From Hymenobacter sp. 5317J-9 (GTDB taxonomy: Bacteria; Bacteroidota; Bacteroidia; Cytophagales; Hymenobacteraceae), in assembly GCF_022921075.1 (NCBI RefSeq), contig NZ_CP095050.1, positions 1,984,001 through 2,048,000 of the forward strand: a DNA stretch of 64,000 nt, written 5' to 3'. Position numbers and translations under genes: made by a program. Position 1 is the first letter of the stretch, and each line of letters opens with the position of its first letter. Of this stretch, positions 57,872 through 64,000 are shown piece by piece. The notes beneath the pieces are model-generated. The model did no database searches. It was not told where the DNA came from and saw only the letters and a list, made by a program, of their open reading frames with translations.

Positions 57872-60124
57872 ATGAAACCTTCGCTACTCCCGCTGCTGCT
57901 GCTGCTGAGCGCCGCCGCCCACGCCCAAACCGCGCCCGCCCAGCATTCACCCAGCCACCCAGCCGCCCATTCACCCATCGAGAAGGGCACCCGCCTCCAC
58001 GGCACCGTGCGCGACGCCGCCGGCCAGCCCCTGCCGGGCGTGAACGTGTTCGTGAAAACCACTTTCGACGGAGCCAGCACCGACTCGCTGGGCCGCTTCG
58101 ACTTCCGCACCGACCGCGCCGCCGGGCCGGCCGTGCTCGTGGTGAGCTTCATCGGCTACGTGCCGCAGGAGCTGCTGGTGAGCCTTGGCGAAGGCCCCAT
58201 CGCGCTGCCCAATATTAAAATGAAAGCCAACCCCGCCGCCCTCGGCGACGTGGTGGTGACGGCCGGCGCCTTCGAGGCCAGCGACACCAAGCGCGGCACC
58301 CTGCTCAAGCCCCTCGACATCGTGACCACGGCTGGCGCGCTCGGCGACGTGGCCGGTGCCCTCAACGCCTTGCCCGGCACCACGCGAGTGGGCGAGGACG
58401 GCAAGCTGTTCGTGCGCGGCGGGGCCGCATCGGAAACCAAGTACTACATCGACGGCCTGCCCGTGCAGACGCCCTACGGCGGCGCGGTGCCCAACGTGGC
58501 GGCGCGGGGCCGGTTTTCGCCCTTCTTGTTCAAAGGGCTGGTGTTCAGCACGGGCGGCTACTCGGCCGAATACGGGCAGGCCCTGAGCGCCGTGGTGGTG
58601 CAGAACTCGACCGATTTGGCCCCGGAAACGCAGAGCAGCGTGTCGCTGATGTCGGTGGGCGGCAGCCTGGGGCGCACCCGGCGCTGGGAGCGTACCTCCG
58701 TGGCCGTGAGCGCCGACTACACCAACCTCGCGCCCTACTACAACCTCGTGCCCCAGAACCTGGGCTGGGACCGCGCCCCGCTGGCCCTGGGCGGCTCCCT
58801 CAAAGTGGCCCACAAAGTAGGGGAGGCCGGCATGCTGAAGCTCTACAGCACCTACAGCCGCCAGCGCCTGGCCCTGCGCCAGCCCGACGCCAGCCCCGAA
58901 TACGCCGCCGCCGGCCACCCCGTGGCCCTGGCCAACGACAACGCCTACCTCAACGCCACCTACCGTTCCCCGCTGCATCGCGGCTGGAGCCTGAACACCG
59001 GCCTGGCCCTGACCGTGGACGACAACCGCATCCGCCCCGACGTGCAGTCGGTGCGCGACCTCGACCAGTCGGCCGTGGCCCGGCTCGTGCTCACCAACGA
59101 CTCGGCCAGCACCTGGTTCAACCTCAAGCTGGGCGTCGAAGGCTACGCCCAGCGCTACCGCCAGCAGTACCAGCCCACCGCCGAGGCCCCCACGCTGGCC
59201 CTGGCCGTGGATGAGCAGCGCGGCAGCGGCTTCGCCGAAAGCGAGATGGTGCTGAGCCACCGCCTGGCCGCCCGCGTGGGGGCCCGCGCCGAGTATTCGG
59301 CCCTGCTGCGCCAGTTCAACGCCGCGCCGCGCCTGGGGCTGGCCTACAAAACCGGCAAGCACAGCCAGCTCTCGGCCGCCTGGGGCACCTTCTACCAGAC
59401 GCCCACCACCGACCTGCTGCGCGTGAGCCAGGCCCTGAACTTCGAGCGGGCCGAGCACTACAGCCTGCTCTACGAGCGCACCGTGCAGGACCGCACCCTG
59501 CGCGTGGAAGGATACCAGAAAAACTACCGCCAGCTCGTGACCTACGACCGCGCCAACGTCTTCAACCCCGCCGGCTACCAGAACGCCGGCAGCGGCTACG
59601 CCCGCGGCCTCGACCTGCTGTTCCGGGACCGCGGCACCTTCAAAATGGCCGATTACTGGGTGAGCTACGGCCTGCTCGACACCCGCCGCCAGTACCGGGC
59701 CGACCCGGTGGCCGCCATCCCCACCTTCGCCGCCCGGCACAACCTGAGCGTGGTGGGCAAGTACTACGTGGCCAAAATGCACACCCAGTTCGGCTTCACC
59801 TACAGCTACGGCAGCGGCCGCCGCTACTTCGACCCCAACCGCGCCGGCTACAACCAGGCCACCCTGCCCGCCTACCAGGACCTGAGCCTGAACGTGAGCT
59901 ACCTCACCCACTGGTTCAAGCAGTTCACCATCGTCTACGTGTCGGCCAGCAACGTGCTGAACCGCCAGAACATCTACGGCTACACCTTCGCCGGCACGCC
60001 CGATGCCGGCGGCCAGTTCCGCAGCGCGGCCGTGCTGCCGCCCGCGCCGCGCATGCTGTTCGTGGGCGTGTTCATCTCCATCAATAAGACCAGTAAGGTG
60101 GACCTGAACGAGCGGCCGGATTGA
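57872..60124 (+). CDS. TonB-dependent outer-membrane receptor
   Basis: 750-residue outer-membrane receptor. Signal peptide (MKPSLLPLLLLLSAAAHA), then a carboxypeptidase-regulatory-like domain (about 38-120: GTRLHGTVRDAAGQPLPGVN and FIGYVPQELLVSL), a plug domain (about 125-235: VVVTAG; GALNALPGTTRVGED; VRGGAASETKYYIDGLP) and a 22-strand-type barrel ending in FVGVFISINK. No SusD partner follows, so it is more like siderophore, cobalamin or metal receptors than a polysaccharide SusC. Substrate unknown. Confidence 0.92.
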   Translation: MKPSLLPLLLLLSAAAHAQTAPAQHSPSHPAAHSPIEKGTRLHGTVRDAAGQPLPGVNVFVKTTFDGASTDSLGRFDFRTDRAAGPAVLVVSFIGYVPQELLVSLGEGPIALPNIKMKANPAALGDVVVTAGAFEASDTKRGTLLKPLDIVTTAGALGDVAGALNALPGTTRVGEDGKLFVRGGAASETKYYIDGLPVQTPYGGAVPNVAARGRFSPFLFKGLVFSTGGYSAEYGQALSAVVVQNSTDLAPETQSSVSLMSVGGSLGRTRRWERTSVAVSADYTNLAPYYNLVPQNLGWDRAPLALGGSLKVAHKVGEAGMLKLYSTYSRQRLALRQPDASPEYAAAGHPVALANDNAYLNATYRSPLHRGWSLNTGLALTVDDNRIRPDVQSVRDLDQSAVARLVLTNDSASTWFNLKLGVEGYAQRYRQQYQPTAEAPTLALAVDEQRGSGFAESEMVLSHRLAARVGARAEYSALLRQFNAAPRLGLAYKTGKHSQLSAAWGTFYQTPTTDLLRVSQALNFERAEHYSLLYERTVQDRTLRVEGYQKNYRQLVTYDRANVFNPAGYQNAGSGYARGLDLLFRDRGTFKMADYWVSYGLLDTRRQYRADPVAAIPTFAARHNLSVVGKYYVAKMHTQFGFTYSYGSGRRYFDPNRAGYNQATLPAYQDLSLNVSYLTHWFKQFTIVYVSASNVLNRQNIYGYTFAGTPDAGGQFRSAAVLPPAPRMLFVGVFISINKTSKVDLNERPD

Positions 60125-60434
60125 TGGCAACTGATGGCGTGGGCCTGCGGCCCGTGCCGGCTACGTAGCGGGCCTCCAGGCCCGCACCGTTGAACGATTC
60201 AAGCACAAATGGTACATGCGTCGCAGGCTTAGAAGCCTTCCAGATAGCGAATACAGGCCGCAGGCCCATACCATCTGAGAGCAAAGCGAAGGCATAGCTT
60301 ACTTTCTAAAAATTCAAAAAATAAGCTGCGCCATCCAAAGTCCGCCTGTTCGGCACAAAGGGGTAGTGAAAGTAGGGGGCGGCCGTAAGGTTCGCCCCCT
60401 ACTTTCGTTACTTTGTCATTACCACATCTACCCA
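60125..60434. other. intergenic region with several palindromes upstream of DUF4062 gene
   Basis: About 310 bp. It contains a short hairpin at 60168-60185, a pair of distant arms (60140-60152 with 60256-60268), the AT-rich palindrome at 60295-60328 and a 13-bp hairpin at 60368-60380/60394-60406 shortly before the gene. No gene seen. Confidence 0.6.
60295..60328. promoter_or_regulatory. AT-rich palindrome, putative operator (copy 1)
   Basis: TAGCTTACTTTC and AAAAAATAAGCTG face each other around an A/T core. The layout and most bases match the palindrome at 62275-62307 ahead of the XRE gene. It lies 107 bases before the DUF4062 start. Confidence 0.55.
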
Positions 60435-61394
60435 ATGTTTATGGCCAAGAAATACCAGGTTTTCATTAGCTCTACCTTCGACGACCTGAAAGAGCACCGC
60501 GACGCAGTGGTGAAGGCAGTGCTCCAACTCGGTCACTTGCCCGTGGGCATGGAAATGTTCAACGCCGGCGACCAAACGCAGTGGGAAACCATCAAAAGCT
60601 ACATCGATAGCTCGGATTATTACCTGGTCGTGCTGGCCCACCGCTACGGCTCCATCGACCCCGGGAGTGGCCTCAGCTACACCGAGCAGGAATATGATTA
60701 TGCCGGTGAGCAGGGCATTCCCCGCCTGGGCTTTGTCATTGATAAGGACGCGCCGTGGCCCGCCAACCACGTAGAAGCAAAAGCCAAAAAGAAGCTCGAC
60801 GCTTTCAAAAGCAAGGTTGGCAAGGCCCGGGTTATCAAATTCTGGGATACGATTGATAAGCTGGCGTATCACATTTCACTTTCGCTCAGCAACGAAACTG
60901 CCATTAATCCGCGCACAGGCTGGGTGCGGGCAACTGAAGCGGCCAGTCCGCAGGTAGCGGAGGAATTGGCGCGGTTGAGTAGTAAAAACAGAGAATTAAA
61001 TGCTCTATTAGAAGAAATCCAACAGACCAGTCAAGGCATTTCTCTGCAAGAAATATTGCGTAATACCATTTGGACATCCGAAAAGGACGAGTCCATGCGC
61101 TTTAGTTTGGAAAGATTATTCCTTGCAGTATGTCGTGCACAACCAAGTCCAACAACAGGAGATGTATCTGCCATATTAAATATTGAAAAGTACGAGCGTG
61201 AATTTTTTTATGAATTAGTCGATGACGGGCTAAAGGAATTACATCGTTTAGCACTGCTAAATAGAGTTGAAATAAAACCTAAAGAGGACGCAGGCATGGG
61301 AATTTCTTTTGCAAGAGCTTTTGCTAAGAAAGTGTGGAATTTGACGATTAAGGGTTCAGAGATTTATGCTATTATACAGTACGGCCCGTTATAA
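60435..61394 (+). CDS. DUF4062-domain protein with C-terminal helical/winged region
   Basis: 319 residues. The N-terminal DUF4062 domain (about residues 3-105) begins YQVFISSTFDDLKEHRDAVV and has VLAHRYGSID and EQEYDYAGEQGIPRLGFV, the Rossmann/TIR-like pattern of this family. A linker carries ELARLSSKNRELNALLEEI (coiled), and the last ~110 residues (IWTSEKDESMRFSLERLFLA; FFYELVDDGLKELHRLALLN) look like a winged-helix. DUF4062 is often the sensor or effector part of large ATPase proteins; here it stands alone. The C-terminal half is AT-rich relative to the N-terminal half. ATG at 60441 is an alternative start. Confidence 0.8.
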   Translation: MFMAKKYQVFISSTFDDLKEHRDAVVKAVLQLGHLPVGMEMFNAGDQTQWETIKSYIDSSDYYLVVLAHRYGSIDPGSGLSYTEQEYDYAGEQGIPRLGFVIDKDAPWPANHVEAKAKKKLDAFKSKVGKARVIKFWDTIDKLAYHISLSLSNETAINPRTGWVRATEAASPQVAEELARLSSKNRELNALLEEIQQTSQGISLQEILRNTIWTSEKDESMRFSLERLFLAVCRAQPSPTTGDVSAILNIEKYEREFFYELVDDGLKELHRLALLNRVEIKPKEDAGMGISFARAFAKKVWNLTIKGSEIYAIIQYGPL

Positions 61395-61550
61395 TGATTG
61401 CTGACTATGTGATGGTTTTAAGTGCTGGCTGACAGCTTATATTATTTCCCCAGTTGAGCTTCTTAACCTGAATTCTGTCTCCTGTATAGTGGAATTAGCA
61501 CTATTTCTTCATACCACCTTAAACGACAATAACCTGCTATATCTGCTCCC

Positions 61551-61898
61551 ATGCACCAAAACAAGCGCATCCGCTACGAGCGCCACGACTACGAAATCTT
61601 CTGGACTACGCAGTACGCCCGGCACGTTTGCGCCAATTATCACGTCGACAGCCGCCACGACCTGCACCACGAAGACATTGCCCAATTGCTGGAACACTAT
61701 GACGCCGTACACGACGAACAGCACGACCGGTACACCTTTCTGAACTGTACCAACCGGCGCGGCCGCGTGTACGAGATTCATGTATATTTGGAAAAGGGCG
61801 GCCGGAACCGTCCCGGGCGCTGTGTCGTTGTCACGGCGTACCGCTCCAACAAGCAGCAATACTTGGCTTTGGCCACTGCCGCCCAACGCGCCCGATGA
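61551..61898 (+). CDS. small basic protein, possible RelE/BECR-fold toxin
   Basis: 115-residue protein rich in His and Arg (RIRYERHDYEIFWTTQYARH; HDLHHEDIAQLLEHYDAVHD). The C-terminal strand pattern VYEIHVYLEKGG-(8)-RCVVVTAYRSNKQQYL resembles the end of BECR-fold (barnase/RelE/colicin-like) ribonuclease toxins. This is a pattern-based guess; no residues prove activity. Its TGA overlaps the ATG of the next small gene, a typical toxin/antitoxin-like coupling. Confidence 0.5.
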   Translation: MHQNKRIRYERHDYEIFWTTQYARHVCANYHVDSRHDLHHEDIAQLLEHYDAVHDEQHDRYTFLNCTNRRGRVYEIHVYLEKGGRNRPGRCVVVTAYRSNKQQYLALATAAQRAR

Positions 61899-62203
61899 AA
61901 AAGCCCGAAATTCCACCGATGCATCTTGTCTCGCCTGCTAAGGGCCAGCAGTTCGGCCACCCGGTCAAAGCGGTGGTGCAGCAGCCGGTTCCGGCTGGGG
62001 CAGTTAGTAGCGGCCCTGGTATTCCGTCGGTGCCACCGGCGGCGTTTGCCGGCGCGGCTGGACCTTACGTTGACCCCTACTTATTTGAAACCGGCTATTA
62101 TGCCAGCCAGGCCGAATACAACGAGTTGCAGCGCACGGCTGCCTCACGTATCCGGCTGCGGGCTGATGCAGAAAATGCCCATCCCAAGCGCCGCCCCCGG
62201 TAG
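61895..62203 (+). CDS. small hypothetical protein coupled to putative toxin
   Basis: 102 residues starting MKKPEIPPMHLVSPAKGQQF. The first 70 residues are Pro/Ala/Val-rich and probably flexible; the C-terminus (SQAEYNELQRTAASRIRLRA) is helical and basic. It could be an antitoxin or a partner of the upstream protein, judged only from the ATGA overlap. Confidence 0.5.
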   Translation: MKKPEIPPMHLVSPAKGQQFGHPVKAVVQQPVPAGAVSSGPGIPSVPPAAFAGAAGPYVDPYLFETGYYASQAEYNELQRTAASRIRLRADAENAHPKRRPR

Positions 62204-62274
62204 TTCAACTCAGCTGTGCTTATTGCCCCGGGTGCTTCGGCAACCAGGGCTTTTTTATGGTGTGAAAATAGACG

Positions 62275-62307
62275 TAGCTTATTTTTGAAATAACGAAAAA
62301 TAAGCTA
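62275..62307. promoter_or_regulatory. AT-rich palindrome upstream of XRE gene, putative operator (copy 2)
   Basis: TAGCTTATTTTT pairs exactly with AAAAATAAGCTA around the core GAAATAACG. It is nine bases before the ATG at 62317, where an autoregulating XRE repressor would bind. A similar palindrome is at 60295-60328. Confidence 0.65.
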
Positions 62308-62316
62308 CACTCGCTC

Positions 62317-62853
62317 ATGCCCCGGAAATCTATTTCATCCAATACCCTAATGCAGGCTGTGCGCCGCTATTTCGGCTTGGAGCAGCAGGAATTGGCCACC
62401 TATCTCGGCGTGACGCGTGCCCATGTTGCACATGTAGAGGCCGGCCGTCGTACCCTGTCCAGCGCCCTGCTGCTGCGCCTTACTCCCTTGGCCCGGCACC
62501 TGCCAGCCGAATCCGAAAATGCGCCAGCCCTGACCGAAACCCTGCCGTCCTCCGCGCCAGCCCCAGACGCCCAAGAACTGGAGTGGCGGCAGCACCAGTG
62601 CCGGCACCGGGCGGGGCGCCTACGCCGCGAGTTGGTCGCCCTACACCAGCGGGCTATTCACGCCGAGCGCTGGGCCGCGGCCCATCCCGAAGGGCCCGCC
62701 CATGCCGCTACCCTCACTCCCGCCGACGTGGCCCGATACCACCTGCTGCGCCTGCAGGCCGAAGCCCTCGAAACCGAAGCCGCCGCGCTGGCCAGCCTGT
62801 TGGAACCCGCCCGCAACTCACAATTCAGTGCTGGCGCTGATGCGGGCACGTAA
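62317..62853 (+). CDS. XRE-family helix-turn-helix regulator
   Basis: 178 residues. Residues 8-55 form a Cro/CI-type helix-turn-helix (LMQAVRRYFGLEQQELATYL-GVTRAHVAHVEAGRRTLSSA). The rest is Ala/Arg/Glu-rich and helical (LEWRQHQCRHRAGRLRREL; LLRLQAEALETEAAALASLL), likely a dimerisation coil. The palindrome 9 bases upstream and the toxin-like pair before it suggest a local regulator. Confidence 0.85.
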   Translation: MPRKSISSNTLMQAVRRYFGLEQQELATYLGVTRAHVAHVEAGRRTLSSALLLRLTPLARHLPAESENAPALTETLPSSAPAPDAQELEWRQHQCRHRAGRLRRELVALHQRAIHAERWAAAHPEGPAHAATLTPADVARYHLLRLQAEALETEAAALASLLEPARNSQFSAGADAGT

Positions 62854-62906
62854 GCAGGCCGGTAGGTTTGGGGCTTTACATTTTCCACTTAACCCCTACC
62901 CGTTTT

Positions 62907-63326
62907 ATGGCTTTTGACCTCAACCTGCTTACCACCAAAGCCGAGTGCGACACCGTGCTGGCCGACCTTGCCGCTGAGCTGGATACCTACCAGCACCGCG
63001 ATTCTGCCCTGGATTATGCCGACCGGCAGGCTACCCGTACCAAGGACGACGTGACCGCCCGGCTGGCCGGCGTCGAGGCCGAAATTGCGGCCTACACCGC
63101 TATTCTGGCCACACCCAACCTTACGGCCACGTTGCGCACGCAGAACGAGAGCAAGCTGCGCCGCGCCAACGACCGCCGCGACAACCTGACCGAGCGGGGC
63201 CAGTCGCGCGCCGGAGCGGCCGCCTTCCTGGCCAGCATCGATGCCGACCAGATAGCCGCCCAGGTAGCGATACTCAGCGATGCCCAAGCCCAGGTGACCA
63301 CCCGCAAAGCCGCCCTGCCCGCGTAA
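62907..63326 (+). CDS. hypothetical helical protein
   Basis: 139-residue, Ala-rich, coiled-coil-like protein (MAFDLNLLTTKAECDTVLAD; VTARLAGVEAEIAAYTAILA; DAQAQVTTRKAALPA). No recognised family; similar small helical proteins are common in Bacteroidota. TACATTTT (62877-62884) is a near -7 word about 22 bases upstream. A strong terminator follows. Confidence 0.75.
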   Translation: MAFDLNLLTTKAECDTVLADLAAELDTYQHRDSALDYADRQATRTKDDVTARLAGVEAEIAAYTAILATPNLTATLRTQNESKLRRANDRRDNLTERGQSRAGAAAFLASIDADQIAAQVAILSDAQAQVTTRKAALPA

Positions 63327-63348
63327 TCGGCCCGGCCGCTAGCAAAAC

Positions 63349-63382
63349 AAAAAAGGCCGCCCTTGCCGGGGCGGCCTTTTTT
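63349..63382. terminator. bidirectional intrinsic terminator
   Basis: A perfect 14-bp stem (63349-63362 with 63369-63382; AAAAAAGGCCGCCC and its complement) with A- and T-tracts lies between convergent genes and can act in both directions. Confidence 0.93.
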
Positions 63383-63402
63383 GGGTCTTAAGCACGGGCC
63401 GC

Positions 63403-64000
63403 CTAGCGCTGGCCGAAGCGGTAGCGCAGGCCCAGCGCGGCCGCGCCGGTGAGGCTGTTGAGCCCCCGGGAGGGGCGGCCGGTGAGCACCGAGTGGTTGA
63501 GGGTGTAGTCGAGGTTGAGGTCGAAGCGCGGGGTGAGGCGGTAGCGCACGCTGGCGCCCGCGCTCAACAGCAGCGTATTCTGCACGTAGCGCTGGTCGAA
63601 GTTGGTGACCTGGAGGTTATTGACGTAGCCCTGGGTTTCGGTGCCGCGGGCGTAGCCGTTGTAATGTTCTAGGGTGAGGCCGCCCAGCACGTCGAACTGC
63701 ACGCGGTGGGCGAGCTTGCGGGTGAGGGTGTAGCGGGCCAGCGCCGACACCGACGTGTTGCGCCGGGTGCTAGTGCTGGTGTAGTGGTAGTAGGCTTCTG
63801 GGGCGGCCGGGTCGGCGGTGAAGTAATAGCCTTCCACGTCGTAGCGGCTGGTGAAGCCGCTGTAGGCCACGCCCAGCTGCACGGCCAACCGCGGGCGCAG
63901 CTGGTAGCCGGCCGTGAGCTGCAGCGGCACCGGAAAGCCCTTCTCGTTCGAGAACCGGCCACCGAGGGACTGGTAGAAGCTGCCGTAGGCGCCCAGGCCC
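63403..64000 (-). CDS. outer-membrane beta-barrel protein, C-terminal part (cut by window edge)
   Basis: The last ~199 codons of a gene running in from beyond position 64000. Alternating aromatic strands and tight turns (LTAGYQLRPRLAVQLGVAYS; RYTLTRKLAHRVQFDVLGGL; SAGASVRYRLTPRFDLNLDY) end in ALGLRYRFGQR, a typical C-terminal barrel strand. It looks like a porin-type (OmpA-like barrel or PorT-like) domain; no start or plug region is visible. Internal GTG/ATG codons are not the start, as the frame stays open to the edge. Confidence 0.75.
   Translation of the reverse strand, partial: GLGAYGSFYQSLGGRFSNEKGFPVPLQLTAGYQLRPRLAVQLGVAYSGFTSRYDVEGYYFTADPAAPEAYYHYTSTSTRRNTSVSALARYTLTRKLAHRVQFDVLGGLTLEHYNGYARGTETQGYVNNLQVTNFDQRYVQNTLLLSAGASVRYRLTPRFDLNLDYTLNHSVLTGRPSRGLNSLTGAAALGLRYRFGQR

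Noticed and set aside
57971-60130. 719-codon minus-strand frame opposite the TonB receptor
   Set aside because: Composition is His/Gly/Val/Ala repeats expected from a reversed GC-rich barrel gene; the plus strand has clear signal, plug and barrel features.

Overview
The window reads as a chromosomal segment of a GC-rich Bacteroidota, most likely a Hymenobacter-like member of the Cytophagales. The evidence is: several start codons preceded by the Bacteroidota -7 promoter box TAnnTTTG; a TonB-dependent receptor with an N-terminal carboxypeptidase-regulatory-like domain; a YfcC-family carrier; many short conserved proteins of the kind found in this group; and strong G/C bias at third codon positions. 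The bias creates long antisense shadow frames. No rRNA, tRNA, CRISPR array, phage or insertion sequence was recognised.

Layout. 0-12 kb: arginine decarboxylase (cut by the left edge), an arginase-family hydrolase, ArgS, a LOG-type phosphoribohydrolase, an exported glutathione peroxidase, MenA, a thioredoxin-like protein, an RhlE-type helicase, a methyltransferase, an ABC ATPase with a small membrane partner, and a class III CoA transferase. 12-25 kb: TrpS, a queuosine-precursor transporter, RNase Z with a STAS protein, a DUF4198-like protein, a GT3-type glycogen synthase, a nitroreductase, a YitT protein, a GH13/CBM48 branching enzyme and a YfcC carrier. 25-38 kb: mostly accessory genes (hypotheticals, two apparently frameshifted genes, a 21-bp tandem array, a lipoprotein, a GT39-like membrane protein, a 2'-5' RNA ligase, a spore-photoproduct-lyase homologue, HutI, an ECF sigma factor with a fused anti-sigma/beta-barrel partner, and PhzF). 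38-54 kb: two AT-richer immunity-like genes, RuvC, membrane glycosyltransferases, cytochrome c, an OppC-like permease, an RsbU phosphatase, and an exopolysaccharide set (Wzy/WaaL, Wzz, Wzx, GT4, polysaccharide deacetylase, GT2). 54-64 kb: TatD, a three-gene signalling group (CZB-like, PAS-only, receiver without its phospho-acceptor), a TonB receptor, an AT-richer group (DUF4062, a possible toxin pair, an XRE regulator) and a barrel protein cut by the right edge.

Two themes cross the region. First, long near-perfect inverted repeats of at least four sequence families lie only between genes. In two cases the end of the repeat supplies the stop codon of a flanking gene, and in two cases it supplies the TA of a putative -7 box. 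Second, regulatory modules lacking expected parts recur: a response regulator without its phospho-acceptor Asp or conserved Lys beside a PAS protein without a kinase, and an anti-sigma-like protein that seems to span from cytoplasm to outer membrane in one chain. The best candidates for something undescribed are the 54.9-57.5 kb signalling group and the 60.3-62.9 kb group, whose two ends carry closely similar palindromes.
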